Below are positions 46,472-55,912 of a stretch of DNA of 64,000 nucleotides, in pieces. The notes under the pieces are model-generated. The model saw only the letters and a program-made list of their open reading frames with translations. It searched no databases and was not told the DNA's origin. The stretch is from Levilinea saccharolytica (GTDB taxonomy: Bacteria; Chloroflexota; Anaerolineae; Anaerolineales; Anaerolineaceae), in NCBI RefSeq assembly GCF_001306035.1, contig NZ_LGCM01000029.1, positions 56,042-120,041 of the forward strand, in the 5' to 3' direction. A program made the position numbers and the translations under genes. Position 1 is the stretch's first letter. Each line of letters starts with the position of its first letter.

Positions 46472-46864
46472 ATGAAAAAATTCTTGCTTCGTTTACTGAT
46501 CAATGCTGTGGCCTTATACGCCGCAGTGGCTTTGCTGAACGGCCGCGGGATCACCCCCCAAAGCGATAACTGGCTTTCGTTCATCTGGTTAGCCCTGATC
46601 TTTGGGGTGGTCAACGCCGTTCTCAAGCCCATTTTGCACATCGTCGGCTGCCCGCTGGTCATCCTGACCCTGGGGCTGGGCGCACTGCTCATCAACACCC
46701 TGCTGTTCTACCTCTCCGGCCTGTTAGGCGCCAACTTCGGCGTGGGGTTCACGGTGAATGGGTTCTGGCCGGCCTTCTGGGGCGCGCTCATCGTCAGCGT
46801 GGTCAGCTTCTTCCTGAACGCACTCCTGCGTGACTCGCGGGATCACCGCCGCCGCGCCAGCTAA
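46472..46864 (+). CDS. YvlD-like phage holin family 4 membrane protein
   Basis: 130 residues with four hydrophobic segments. KKFLLRLLINAVALYAAV, then FGVVNAVLKPILHIVGCPL and TLGLGALLINTLLFYLSGLL match the YvlD/Phage_holin_4_2 family. These are chromosomal integral membrane proteins, not lysis proteins. GAGGAG precedes the ATG at 46472. It follows the GNAT gene by 25 bases. Function unknown; envelope stress genes are frequent neighbours in Firmicutes. Confidence 0.8.
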   Translation: MKKFLLRLLINAVALYAAVALLNGRGITPQSDNWLSFIWLALIFGVVNAVLKPILHIVGCPLVILTLGLGALLINTLLFYLSGLLGANFGVGFTVNGFWPAFWGALIVSVVSFFLNALLRDSRDHRRRAS

Positions 46865-46901
46865 GCCCCGCTCCCCAATACCCTTCCCTGAGCAGTAAAA
46901 C

Positions 46902-46933
46902 ACCAGGGCGTTTCTTGACCGAAACGCCCTGGT
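46902..46933. terminator. Bidirectional terminator between convergent genes
   Basis: A 13-bp perfect stem (46902-46914 with 46921-46933, 6-base loop). On the plus strand TATTTTTTCC follows; on the minus strand GTTTTAC. Confidence 0.88.
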
Positions 46934-46960
46934 TATTTTTTCCTCAATCCTCCGGCCCGC

Positions 46961-49900
46961 TTAGGGCAGGGGCAGCGCCTCTAACGGCATACGCAGCACC
47001 CGCCCGCCGTTGGCGTCGCTGATCCACAGCACACCGCGCTCCGCATCCACTGCCACCCCCGAATACAGCGTCCCTGCGCCGGTATCCGCGGCGTAATCCC
47101 CCCAGGCCGCCAGGAATTTACCGTTCAGGTCAAATTTCAGCACGCGCGGTCCTTCGGGGTCGGTCACATACACATTGTTGGCAGAGTCCACGGCAATATA
47201 GGGCTTGTTGTCCAGCGATTGCCCAAACCAGCCGTACACCTCCCAGGTGGTCAGCGGTGAGAAGTTGGCCGTCCCCGGTTCAGCCGCAAACACCTGCACG
47301 CGCTGGTTCCAGGTGTCGGTGATAAACGCCAGGCCGTCGGCCCCCAGGGCGATGCCCACCTGTTCATCAAACTGCCCAGGATTCATCCCGGCCTCGCCAA
47401 ATTGGGTGATAAACTCGCCGTTGGCGTCAAACACGGCGATGCGCTTGTTGCCCGTGTCGGTCACGTACACCCGCCCTTGCGCGTCCACAGCCACATCTCG
47501 CGGGCCCCAGAAGGCATCTGGGTTCTCGGCCTGGCCGAAATAACCCCACTGCGTCAGGAACTGGCCCTCTGCCGTGAATTTTTGCACGCGGTGATTCCAG
47601 GTATCAGCCACATACACCGAGCCGTCCGGCCCCACAGCCACCCCCCACGGCTCGTTGAAGGTTCCGCCGGGGGCCTCCGCGTTGGCTGCCGTTGCATCCG
47701 CAAAGGAGCCCCACACGTGCAACAGTTCGCCCTCAGGGCTGAAATGCTGAATACGGTGGTTGCGCGAATCCGCCACATAAATTGAGCCGTCCGCCGCCGC
47801 TGCGATACCGCGCGGAGCCTGAAGCTGTCCCGGCTCCATCCCCGGCGCGCCGATCTGCAAATCCGGCGTCAGCGGCGCCACCTTGCCCTCATAGGGGTCG
47901 GTTTCAATCTCGCCGGTGGTCACGGGAACCGCCCCGTAATTCCAGATCTGCCCCACCACATCCTTACGGATGAAGACATCCATGCGGCTGCTCGGCTGCC
48001 AGTTTTCCAGAGTCAGCGTCTGGCTGCCCGTCACCGCGGCATACTGGGTGTAATCGCGGTTCAGCCAGATCTGCCACAAGGCCTCCCGCATCTTCGCATC
48101 GGTCAGCGCCGGGGCAATCCGCTCCCAGGTCAGGTTGAAATAATCCTGCATCGGCCACCACAGGCGCATATAGCCGAATTTGACGTAATCACCCTTGACG
48201 ATCGGATCCAGCTTGCCCATGGTCGATTCGCCCGAAATGATCACAGGCGCATCCCGCAAATCGCGTGAAGGCTTGTCCGTGAACCAACGCTTATTGGGAT
48301 AATCGCGGAAATACCACCAGTAGGGATACAGCGCATCGTTATCATACGCCACCACGATATTTTTGCCGCCCGTGGTGCGCCGCGAGATCTCTTCCACCTG
48401 GCGCAGCACTTCTTTCGGCCCCGATGCCGCGTGGGCATACACCAGGAATTCCTTGGCGTTATCGTAATTGATGTAAGAAGCCGTGGCCGACGTGCGCGCC
48501 GTCAGCACGCCCAAAATCACGAAAAAGGTCACCGTCACCAACCGCAGCAGGTCGCCCCAGCGCCAGTCTTTTAAGAAGCGCAGGATCGCCCAACCCGTTA
48601 GACCCGCCATCAAGGTCCCCAGCAGGAAGGTGTTGGTGGCTTCCAACTGCACCAGTTCCTTGCCCTGGAAAGGCGGCGTGGCCCCCAGGATGCTGCCAAA
48701 CACAGACGCCAAGCTGGTGATAAACACCGGTGTCAGCGCCAACGCTAGCAGGCCGCTGCGCTCCAACACCCGCTTCCAGGGGGTCGTATCCACCAAAAAG
48801 CCCAGGCCCCAGCCCGCGGTTAACAGCAGCGGCAGGGCGATGTGCACGGTCAGCCAGGGCATCTTCTCCCCGGCGAAAGAATAGGCCGCCAGACTGGTGA
48901 CACTCCAAAACAGCAGCAGCGCCAACACCGGCAGCCGCTCCACACCTTCGTCCGATTCCACAGCCGCCGGATCCAGGATTTGAACGGCTTTGACTTCGAT
49001 TTTTGCCGGGGCTTCTTCTCCAGGTGCGAGTTCCGGCTCCACCGTCGGAAGCTCCGGCAGCGGAATATCCGCCGGGGCGCGGCCGGCCTCTTGCCAGAAA
49101 CGCCCATAGCGCACGCCAAAATAGAGCGCCAGCAGCGTGCCCAGCGCCGCCAGATACTCATACACCGGCACCTGGATCAAAGCATAGTAATACAGCGGCT
49201 GGCTGCCCCGCTCAACCCCTTGCTGTGACAGCCAATACCCCAGTGAACCCACCAAACCGGTCACAAACCCGCGCCCGTTGGTGAAGAACGTCGTGTACAA
49301 AACTGCAAAAACCACCCAGAACAAAGCCGCGTTGCCCAGCCATACTTTGGGCTTCCAGTACAGACCGATGACGATGGAAATGCCAAAGAACACCGCTGCC
49401 ACCACCGCCGTCACCAGCACTGCCGGCCATTCGTAATTCAGCGGGTCGCTGCCCACAATGCTGACCATAAAGGGGGTCAGCTGCGGCAGGGTCACCGTGC
49501 CCATCATGATCAGAATGTCAAACGAACGCTCCGAACGGATAGCCTCCCATCCCAAATTGCGGATGAGCACCACCGCGCCCGCCAGAGCCAGCGCCGCCGC
49601 CAGCGCCAGGGCCACCACCTCACCCGCGAATTGGGGCGTTAATTGCAGGGTCTGCACGGCAACCTCAGAGGCCTCGGTCACCGTGGCCGCCCCATCTTCC
49701 GGCGGGTTTTGCAGAGCCGCGTTCCAAATGGCCAGACCCAGAGCTGCCACCAACGCTCCCAAAGCCAAAATCATCAGCAGAATAAAGCGTTTGCGCGTCT
49801 GCTCCGAAGGCCAGCTTTGCTGGATCACCCGCCACAAGAACACCAAAAAGGTGAACAGCAGCAGTTGGGCCATGTAAATAAAGGCCGTCTCTTTGGTGGT

Positions 49901-50458
49901 AAAGTGCAGCCCCATGGCCGCCGTCAGCAGCGTCAGCGAGCCGTATTTGCCCGTCTCCAGATAATGCAGGGTGGCATATAAGGCCACCACGCCCAGCAGT
50001 TCAATGAAAGCCTCGTTGCGCGTGTAACGCCCGTAGAAGAGCATGTAGGGCGAGATCAAGAACAGCACCGCCGCAATCATGGCCCCTTTACGCCCCAGGT
50101 AACGGCGAAAACCGAACAGCACAAAGATCACCGCCGCCGCGCTGAACAGCGCCGCGGGAACGCGGGAGCTAAAATCGCTGTCGCCCAGCAGGAAATAGGA
50201 GAGCGCCAACAGATGGAACTGCATCGGCCCGTGCGTCACGGGGTCATGCCGGTAGCCGTTCCCCTGGAAAAGCTCATAAGCCGGTACCACATGATTGACC
50301 TCATCATGGCTCATCACCCGCGCCCCCACCATATAGAAGCGGCTGGCAATTGCCAGGAGCAGGATGATCACCACCAGAATTTTTTCGACATTCCAGGTTG
50401 ACAGCCAGGTGATCGGCCGGTCAAACCAGGATGGGGCTGTTTGCGTGTTTTGTTCCAT
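46961..50458 (-). CDS. Agl23/TIGR03663-type membrane glycosyltransferase fused to NHL repeats
   Basis: 1165 residues. The N-terminal half (about 20-680) is a GT39-like membrane domain with many helices; the first loop has the catalytic-type MSHDEVNHVVPAYELF, and HGPMQFHLLALSYFL follows, as in the flippase activity-associated Agl23 family. Residues 700-880 are a soluble domain (VVAYDNDALYPYWWYFRDYP). The C-terminal 280 residues hold about six NHL repeats (PRGIAAAADGSIYVADSRNH, PWGVAVGPDGSVYVADTWNH, PRDVAVDAQGRVYVTDTGNK), a beta-propeller. Envelope glycan assembly is inferred. The ATG at 50458 was chosen since upstream codons read intergenic sequence. Confidence 0.85.
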   Translation of the reverse strand: MEQNTQTAPSWFDRPITWLSTWNVEKILVVIILLLAIASRFYMVGARVMSHDEVNHVVPAYELFQGNGYRHDPVTHGPMQFHLLALSYFLLGDSDFSSRVPAALFSAAAVIFVLFGFRRYLGRKGAMIAAVLFLISPYMLFYGRYTRNEAFIELLGVVALYATLHYLETGKYGSLTLLTAAMGLHFTTKETAFIYMAQLLLFTFLVFLWRVIQQSWPSEQTRKRFILLMILALGALVAALGLAIWNAALQNPPEDGAATVTEASEVAVQTLQLTPQFAGEVVALALAAALALAGAVVLIRNLGWEAIRSERSFDILIMMGTVTLPQLTPFMVSIVGSDPLNYEWPAVLVTAVVAAVFFGISIVIGLYWKPKVWLGNAALFWVVFAVLYTTFFTNGRGFVTGLVGSLGYWLSQQGVERGSQPLYYYALIQVPVYEYLAALGTLLALYFGVRYGRFWQEAGRAPADIPLPELPTVEPELAPGEEAPAKIEVKAVQILDPAAVESDEGVERLPVLALLLFWSVTSLAAYSFAGEKMPWLTVHIALPLLLTAGWGLGFLVDTTPWKRVLERSGLLALALTPVFITSLASVFGSILGATPPFQGKELVQLEATNTFLLGTLMAGLTGWAILRFLKDWRWGDLLRLVTVTFFVILGVLTARTSATASYINYDNAKEFLVYAHAASGPKEVLRQVEEISRRTTGGKNIVVAYDNDALYPYWWYFRDYPNKRWFTDKPSRDLRDAPVIISGESTMGKLDPIVKGDYVKFGYMRLWWPMQDYFNLTWERIAPALTDAKMREALWQIWLNRDYTQYAAVTGSQTLTLENWQPSSRMDVFIRKDVVGQIWNYGAVPVTTGEIETDPYEGKVAPLTPDLQIGAPGMEPGQLQAPRGIAAAADGSIYVADSRNHRIQHFSPEGELLHVWGSFADATAANAEAPGGTFNEPWGVAVGPDGSVYVADTWNHRVQKFTAEGQFLTQWGYFGQAENPDAFWGPRDVAVDAQGRVYVTDTGNKRIAVFDANGEFITQFGEAGMNPGQFDEQVGIALGADGLAFITDTWNQRVQVFAAEPGTANFSPLTTWEVYGWFGQSLDNKPYIAVDSANNVYVTDPEGPRVLKFDLNGKFLAAWGDYAADTGAGTLYSGVAVDAERGVLWISDANGGRVLRMPLEALPLP

Positions 50459-50575
50459 AGAAAGGTCTTTCCGTCTTAAGGGTGAGTTCAGGTATTTGAT
50501 CCAACAGGCTTGATTATCCTTGAAAGTGGCTGATCTGACAAGCCCCACCTCTTGACCCTGCGGTTAAACCAAAAA

Positions 50576-50608
50576 CCCTGGCGGCCTCCTTGCGGAAGCC
50601 GGCCAGGG
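50576..50608 (-). terminator. Terminator of the NBR1-Ig lipoprotein gene
   Basis: CCCTGGC (50576-50582) pairs with GCCAGGG (50602-50608); the loop can pair further (GGC...GCC). TTTTTGGTTT follows on the minus strand. Confidence 0.7.
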
Positions 50609-50630
50609 CTTGAATTCACATCTGTAGGGT

Positions 50631-51317
50631 CTATTCGACGATGAACTGGAAATAGAATTCGTTCATATACACCCCCTGCGGGTTCACCAACTTCCAGCGG
50701 GTGATGTATTTGCCAGGCTTTTCCGGAGCATACATGCGCATGTTAAACTCGTACTTTTCGCCGGGCTTAACATCCTTCTCCATCTTGATGCTGGTATAGG
50801 TCGTGGTCAGCGTGCCGCCCAGATAGACCATGCCGTAGCTGGAGTTCCAGGTGGTTGTGCCGCTGTTCTTCCAGCCCACCGCGAACAGGAATTCCTCTTT
50901 GGGAGCCAATTTTTTCCCGTCTGCGGGCACGTTGTAGAGGAAGGTGGCGTTGTCACCCGGCTTCGGCCCGCTTTCCTGCGTGGGGGCGGCTGCCTGGGTG
51001 GGCGGAACCAAGACCGCCGCCGTGGGCGAACCGCTGAGCGGGGTCAAAGCCAACGCGGTGGGATCCAGGGTGGGCGTGGCCGTGGGCAGTTCGGGGGTGG
51101 CCGTCGGTTCCGGCGTGGCCGTAGGTTCGGGGGTCGCCGTGGCGGTCGGCTGGGCCGCCGCCGTCAGGGTGAGCTGCGCCTCAACGGTTTGGGCCGCCTG
51201 GGTGTAAATCATATTCGCGTCCACCGTCGGCTCCACCGGCGCGGCGTTGCATGCCGCCAATGCCAGCACCAGGCCGCCTAAGAACAAACGCGTTAGAATT
51301 TTCTTCGTCATCATCAT
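50631..51317 (-). CDS. Lipoprotein with Thr/Pro-rich stalk and NBR1-type Ig-like domain
   Basis: 228 residues. Signal peptide with lipobox ALAAC (Cys about 25), a short helix rich in Ala/Gln/Thr, a linker of TATPEP repeats (about 60-95), then an Ig-like domain resembling the one next to BRCA1 gene product 1 (LAPKEEFLFAVGWKNSGTTT, VKPGEKYEFNMRMYAPEKPG, ending FYFQFIVE). Lipoproteins of this design are frequent in Anaerolineae. It probably acts in surface adhesion or binding; the ligand is unknown. GGAG lies before the first of three in-frame ATGs (51317, 51314, 51311). Confidence 0.85.
   Translation of the reverse strand: MMMTKKILTRLFLGGLVLALAACNAAPVEPTVDANMIYTQAAQTVEAQLTLTAAAQPTATATPEPTATPEPTATPELPTATPTLDPTALALTPLSGSPTAAVLVPPTQAAAPTQESGPKPGDNATFLYNVPADGKKLAPKEEFLFAVGWKNSGTTTWNSSYGMVYLGGTLTTTYTSIKMEKDVKPGEKYEFNMRMYAPEKPGKYITRWKLVNPQGVYMNEFYFQFIVE
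51060..51165 (-). repeat. Low-complexity Thr/Pro/Ala/Glu coding repeats
   Basis: Degenerate 12-18-base repeats encode PTATPEP-type units in the stalk of the lipoprotein. Such runs are prone to length change by slippage. Confidence 0.75.
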
Positions 51318-51485
51318 GCCTTTCTCCTCAAGTCCGTCCATACAATCCAGGGGCCGCAGGCCCCATCTGAAGGCTACAGTATAACCCATACCCGTCGAAG
51401 TCGGCAACGTTCCAGCCGATGAAAAGGCGGGAGGCAAAGCTAAAGCAGATGGTACAATTCCCCCACCAAACCCAAGGAGCCTGAC

Positions 51486-52550
51486 ATGTCCTCCCTTTCT
51501 CCGCGCGCCCTGGTTTTTGACTGGGGCGACACCCTCATGGTCAACTTCACCCAATATGACGGCCCGATGGCCGATTGGCCCCAGGTGCAGGCCGTGGACG
51601 GCATCGCCGCAGCCCTCAAAGCCCTGCACGGAAGCTGCGCCCTGTACGTGGGCACCAACGCCCAGGCCTCCAGCGCCGATCAAGTGCGTGCCGCCCTGGG
51701 GCGGGTGGGCCTGGCGCAGTACCTGGACGGCATTTTCACCTTCGCCGAATTGGGCGCGCGCAAACCCCAGCCCCAGTTTTTCCACAACCTTGCTGCTCAA
51801 ATTCAAGTCCCCGCCGAGCAAATCGCAATGGTGGGCGACGAATGGAAAAACGACATCCTCGGCGCTCACCGCGCCGGCTGGCGCAGTGTGTGGTACAACC
51901 CCACCTCGCGCCCAGCCGCCAGCCTGATGCCCCTGCAAGATGTTGATCTCACCCACCTGTCGGATCTGCCGCAGGCCCTGGCCGCTGGCCTGCCGCCCAG
52001 CGTTGAAACCTGCCTGGGCTGGCTGTGGGAACAGCCTTTCTCCTTCAACCTGCTCAACCATGTGCAGCTGGTAGCCGCCGCGGCCTATCAGCTGGCCCTC
52101 TGGCTGCGCGCCCGCGGAGAAACGGTCAGCCCCGTGCTCACCCACCGCGGCGGCCTGCTGCACGATATCGCCAAACTGGCCGCCCGCGCCCAAAATCTTA
52201 ACCACGGCGAGCTGGGCGGGCGTATTCTGGCCGAAAAAGGTCAGCCCGCCCTGGCCGAAATCGTTCGGCGGCACACCATGTTCACCCTGCTGGACCCCCA
52301 GTTCATCCCCACCACCTGGGAAGAAAAGCTGGTTTACTTTGCTGATAAGCTGGTGGAAGGTGGGCAAATCACCCCGCTGTCCGAGCGCATCGCCGCCCTC
52401 AAGCAGCGCTACCAGATTGACCCGCAGCACCTGGATCACCTGCAGGGGCCGTTACAGGCTCTGCAGGAAGAAATTTGCAGCGCAGCGGGTTTCCCCACCG
52501 ATCAGCTCATCCCGCGCCTGCGCGAAGCCTTCAACGCGCCCTGCGCCTGA
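51486..52550 (+). CDS. HAD hydrolase-HD phosphohydrolase fusion
   Basis: 354 residues. N-terminal HAD domain (1-170): FDWGDTLM (motif I), YVGTNA (motif II), LGARKPQPQFF (motif III Lys), VGDEWKNDILGAHRAG (motif IV). C-terminal HD domain (about 185-310): NHVQLVAAAAYQLA, GGLLHDIAKLAAR (His-Asp pair), NHGELGGRIL and IVRRHTMFTLL. HD domains of this kind act on nucleotides or as phosphodiesterases; joined with HAD it suggests sequential dephosphorylation of one substrate, but this is inference. GGAG precedes the ATG. Confidence 0.82.
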   Translation: MSSLSPRALVFDWGDTLMVNFTQYDGPMADWPQVQAVDGIAAALKALHGSCALYVGTNAQASSADQVRAALGRVGLAQYLDGIFTFAELGARKPQPQFFHNLAAQIQVPAEQIAMVGDEWKNDILGAHRAGWRSVWYNPTSRPAASLMPLQDVDLTHLSDLPQALAAGLPPSVETCLGWLWEQPFSFNLLNHVQLVAAAAYQLALWLRARGETVSPVLTHRGGLLHDIAKLAARAQNLNHGELGGRILAEKGQPALAEIVRRHTMFTLLDPQFIPTTWEEKLVYFADKLVEGGQITPLSERIAALKQRYQIDPQHLDHLQGPLQALQEEICSAAGFPTDQLIPRLREAFNAPCA

Positions 52551-52566
52551 CCTTCGGTTCGAAAAA

Positions 52567-52604
52567 AACAAACCCCGCCGTTCCTAGTACCGGCGGGGTT
52601 TGTT
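52567..52604. terminator. Bidirectional terminator
   Basis: A 14-bp perfect stem (52567-52580 with 52591-52604). On the minus strand TTTTTTCG follows, serving the serine hydrolase gene; on the plus side the T run is part of the stem. Confidence 0.85.
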
Positions 52605-52620
52605 GTCGGGCAGATCCGCA

Positions 52621-54153
52621 TCACTGCGGCATATTAAAGTAATTGTAGGTCGCGCGGGTCAAATCAGCGATCAGCCGGTTGCCCTCATCAAACACCAGCT
52701 GCTGGGTGTTGTGGATGTAAATGGACAGGATGTAGTTGCCGCCTGGGGTATAGATGATCCCTGCATCGCCCATGGTGTGCAGCAAGCCGTCGTTCTCGGT
52801 AATCCAGCCGTGTTTGTTGGCGATGCGCGTGCCGTCCGGCAGCCCCGCCTGCATCAGCACACCAATGCGGTTGCGGGTCAGGTAGGTCAGCATTGTCTGA
52901 CACTCGGCCTGCGAGATCTTGCCCGGGAAGGCCGCCATCAGCGTCCCCCCACCTTTATCCGCGCACTGATAAATATCCCGCAGCACCATGCCCATTTCCA
53001 AAGGCGTGGTCTGGTTGTACGGGTCAGGGCCTGAAAAAACATCCGTCCGCGAATTGGCCGGGGTCTGAAAACGCACCAACAGCGGCGCCCCCGGGTAAAA
53101 ATACCCGGCCAGGAAGGTATTCTCCAGCCCCATTTCCTTTAAATCATCCGTCACCCGCAGCGGCCCCAGGTTCTTATCCATCACCGTTTCCATCAGGCGG
53201 TCCGCCGGGTCATTTTCGGAGCGTTCAATCATCAATTCCAGCAAATCCGTTACCCCCGGCGGGGTCGGTTCGCCCACGCGGGAAAATACCGAAACCATGA
53301 TGGGGATTTTCATCGTGCTGGCCGCGGTGAAGGCGATCCCGGGGGTCAGGTCTTGCCCGCCGCCGCGCGCAAAGTACACCTCGCGCTCGGTCTGCAAATC
53401 CAACATATACAGTTCCACTTCGCCGGGGAAACCCGAAAGGTCAATGGTTTGCTTCAGCAGCACTTCCAAATTGGCCAAAGAGGGCCGCAGCGACCCCACG
53501 CGGTTAAAGGACAGATTCACCACGCGCACCGAGGGTGAGCGCAGAGCATCGCCAATCAAAGTCACTGCACGGTCCACATCCAGGGTAGAACCCGGGTCGC
53601 CCAAAGCAAATTCAGTCGTCCCGGGCACGGGAACCGGCTCGGCGGGCGGGCGGTCGTAGCGCTCGGCGATCTCATCCTTCAAAAATTCCCGCAGCCGGTC
53701 TTCCGACAGGCTGGAACGCAGTGGAATCGCCTCCGGCGGGTTGGTGCGCCCCCATAGATAGCTCCAAAAAGCAGACCAGAACGGCTGCTCAATACGCTGC
53801 AAATCGGCCGCAGCCAACATACCCTGCAAATCCAGCTCAAAACCCACCGTATTGGGCTTAATTTGGATGGCAGCCTCACCGTAACGCAGCTCCACCGGCA
53901 CGCCGTAAGCCTGGGTCAACCGATCCGCCGCCTGCTGCTGGTTCAGCCCCCCCACCGGCACTCCTGCCACCATCAGCCCCGCCGGAAACGCAGAGCGGAT
54001 GCGGCTGAAGATCACCAGCTGCATCACCAATAGCAAAGCCGCCGCAAAAACCATCACCAGCGCCATCCAGCGCAGGATATTTCCAGTCCGTCGTCTCAAC
54101 GTTAACCTCGCTGTCCCCGATTCTACCAGATTTTCAGCCCGCGCCGCGGGCAT
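52621..54153 (-). CDS. Class A beta-lactamase-like serine hydrolase, membrane-anchored, with YoaR-type N-domain
   Basis: 510 residues. One membrane helix (about 28-48, ALVMVFAAALLLVMQLVIF), an extracellular peptidoglycan-binding-4/YoaR-like domain (about 65-215), and a serine hydrolase domain with Ser279-Thr-Met-Lys282 (SxxK). The second motif reads SEN (IERSENDPADRL) and the third reads KHG (NKHGWITEND) rather than KTG. This fits PBP-like hydrolases that act on peptidoglycan peptides more than true beta-lactamases. GGGAGGATTG precedes the ATG at 54153; upstream frame to 54354 is unlikely. Confidence 0.78.
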   Translation of the reverse strand: MPAARAENLVESGTARLTLRRRTGNILRWMALVMVFAAALLLVMQLVIFSRIRSAFPAGLMVAGVPVGGLNQQQAADRLTQAYGVPVELRYGEAAIQIKPNTVGFELDLQGMLAAADLQRIEQPFWSAFWSYLWGRTNPPEAIPLRSSLSEDRLREFLKDEIAERYDRPPAEPVPVPGTTEFALGDPGSTLDVDRAVTLIGDALRSPSVRVVNLSFNRVGSLRPSLANLEVLLKQTIDLSGFPGEVELYMLDLQTEREVYFARGGGQDLTPGIAFTAASTMKIPIMVSVFSRVGEPTPPGVTDLLELMIERSENDPADRLMETVMDKNLGPLRVTDDLKEMGLENTFLAGYFYPGAPLLVRFQTPANSRTDVFSGPDPYNQTTPLEMGMVLRDIYQCADKGGGTLMAAFPGKISQAECQTMLTYLTRNRIGVLMQAGLPDGTRIANKHGWITENDGLLHTMGDAGIIYTPGGNYILSIYIHNTQQLVFDEGNRLIADLTRATYNYFNMPQ

Positions 54154-54341
54154 CAATCCTCCCCCCCACGTCTTTTTTCCCTCGTGGTATACTATGCCAG
54201 GCTGCGCGCCCCTGGTTGGCGCACAACTTGACTTTAAACTCACGCACATAGGATGTCCCGCCGCGGTTCGACCAGGGGGTTGGCGCTGGAAACCCCCCGT
54301 TTCCAGCTCGCCAACGCGGCAGGATCTGACAGGAGGAAATC

Positions 54342-55412
54342 TTGAAAAAAGCACTGATTACCGGCATCACCGGCCAGGACGGCTCGTATCTGGCGGAACT
54401 GCTGCTGGCCAAAGGCTATGAAGTTCACGGCATTATCCGCCGCGGCTCTACCTTTAACACCCGCCGCATTGACCACATTTATCACGATCCGCACAACAAC
54501 GGCGAAACCGTTCACCTGCACCTGCATTACGGCGACATCTCCGTGGGCGAAACCATCACCGATGTGATCTACAACGTGCGCCCCGATGAAATCTACAACC
54601 TCGCCGCCCAATCGCACGTGCGCGTCAGCTTTGACATGCCCGAATACACCGGCGATACCACCGGTCTGGGCACCATCCGCCTGCTCGAATCCATCCGCAA
54701 GAGCAAAATCGAGACCCGTTTTTACCAGGCTTCTTCCAGCGAGATGTTCGGCGGCGCCAAACCCCCACAGGGCCTCAGCACCCCCTTTGAGCCGCGCAGC
54801 CCCTACGCCGCCGCTAAAGTGTACGCCTATTGGGTCACGCGCAACTACCGCGAAGGCTATCAGATGTTCGCCTCCAACGGGATCCTCTTCAACCACGAAT
54901 CCCCTCGCCGCGGCGAAACCTTCGTCACTCGCAAGATCACCCGCGCTCTGGCCCAAATCGTGGCCAAGAAGCAGCAGTATCTTTACCTCGGCAATCTGGA
55001 CGCCCGGCGCGACTGGGGCTACGCCCCCGAATACGTCGAAGCCATGTGGAAGATGCTCCAACTGGAGCAGCCCGGCGATTTCGTCATCGGCACCGGCGAA
55101 GCCCACACCGTGCGCGAATTTTTGACCGAGGCTTTTGGCTATCTCAACCTGGATTGGGAAGCCTACGTGCGCATTGACCCGCGCTACTTCCGCCCCACCG
55201 AAGTGGATTACCTCCTGGCGGACGCCGCCGAATCCAGCCAGCAATTGGGCTGGGAACCCAAAGTGCGCTTCCACGAATTGGTGCGCATCATGGTGGATGC
55301 CGATCTGGAACTGGCGGGGCTGCCCTGCCCCGGCGAAGGCCGCAGCATCTTGCAGGAAAAATTTGGCGGCTGGCACCGTTGGGAATCACAAGTCGTCAGC
55401 ATGGAGCGCTAA
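54342..55412 (+). CDS. gmd: GDP-mannose 4,6-dehydratase
   Basis: 356 residues. Converts GDP-D-mannose to GDP-4-keto-6-deoxymannose, precursor of fucose, rhamnose and perosamine-type sugars. NADP site [12 protein letters not shown] (8-19), catalytic Ser/Glu in SSSEMFG (131-137), Tyr155-x3-Lys159 in [12 protein letters not shown], and [16 protein letters not shown], which is characteristic of Gmd. The start is TTG at 54342 with AGGAGGAAATC upstream. No fcl or rmd follows, so the product is reduced elsewhere. It is followed by a phosphatase gene after 5 bases. Confidence 0.95.
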   Translation: MKKALITGITGQDGSYLAELLLAKGYEVHGIIRRGSTFNTRRIDHIYHDPHNNGETVHLHLHYGDISVGETITDVIYNVRPDEIYNLAAQSHVRVSFDMPEYTGDTTGLGTIRLLESIRKSKIETRFYQASSSEMFGGAKPPQGLSTPFEPRSPYAAAKVYAYWVTRNYREGYQMFASNGILFNHESPRRGETFVTRKITRALAQIVAKKQQYLYLGNLDARRDWGYAPEYVEAMWKMLQLEQPGDFVIGTGEAHTVREFLTEAFGYLNLDWEAYVRIDPRYFRPTEVDYLLADAAESSQQLGWEPKVRFHELVRIMVDADLELAGLPCPGEGRSILQEKFGGWHRWESQVVSMER

Positions 55413-55417
55413 TCGTT

Positions 55418-55912
55418 ATGCCGTCGGTGTTGTTCGTCTGCACCGGCAATATCTGCCGCTCACCCATGGCCGCGGCTTTCTTCACCGCCCGTCTGCCCGA
55501 ACTGGACCCCAACTGGCTGGACTGGCGTGTCGAATCCGCAGGTACCTGGACCACCGCTGGCCGTCCCGCCGCCCTTCTGGCGCGTCAGGTGATGGCCGAA
55601 CGCGGCATTGACATCAGCCGCCACCGCTCGCGCGAGGTCAGCCAGGAACTGCTGGAACAGTTTGATTTGATCTTAACCATGGAAACCGGCCAGAAAGAGG
55701 CGCTCCAGGTGGAGTTTGCTCATCTGGCCGGTCGTATTTACCTGCTCAGCGAAATGTCCGGGGCGCAGGTCACCATTGATGACCCCATGGGCGGCCCGCC
55801 CGACGCCTTCCACAAGACCGCTGCCCAAATCGAACGCTACATCCGCCGCGGCCAGGAATACATCGTGCGCCGGCTGCGCAGCGGCCCAATTTACCCCTCC
55901 GACCCGGACTGA
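55418..55912 (+). CDS. Low-molecular-weight protein tyrosine phosphatase family
   Basis: 164 residues. The P-loop CTGNICRS (Cys8, Arg14) and the general acid in IDDPMGGPPDAF match the LMW-PTP fold (Wzb/arsenate reductase-like). In polysaccharide loci such enzymes dephosphorylate a tyrosine kinase; its place 5 bases after gmd fits this, though no kinase is here. The gene overlaps the convergent lytic transglycosylase gene by 22 bases at the 3' end. Confidence 0.82.
   Translation: MPSVLFVCTGNICRSPMAAAFFTARLPELDPNWLDWRVESAGTWTTAGRPAALLARQVMAERGIDISRHRSREVSQELLEQFDLILTMETGQKEALQVEFAHLAGRIYLLSEMSGAQVTIDDPMGGPPDAFHKTAAQIERYIRRGQEYIVRRLRSGPIYPSDPD

Noticed and set aside
46472..46864. Prophage holin
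   Set aside because: The family name suggests phage, but YvlD-like proteins are chromosomal and no other phage gene is near.
51318..52439. N-terminal extension of the NBR1-Ig lipoprotein by 374 residues
   Set aside because: The signal peptide and lipobox would be buried inside, and this stretch is antisense to the HAD-HD gene.
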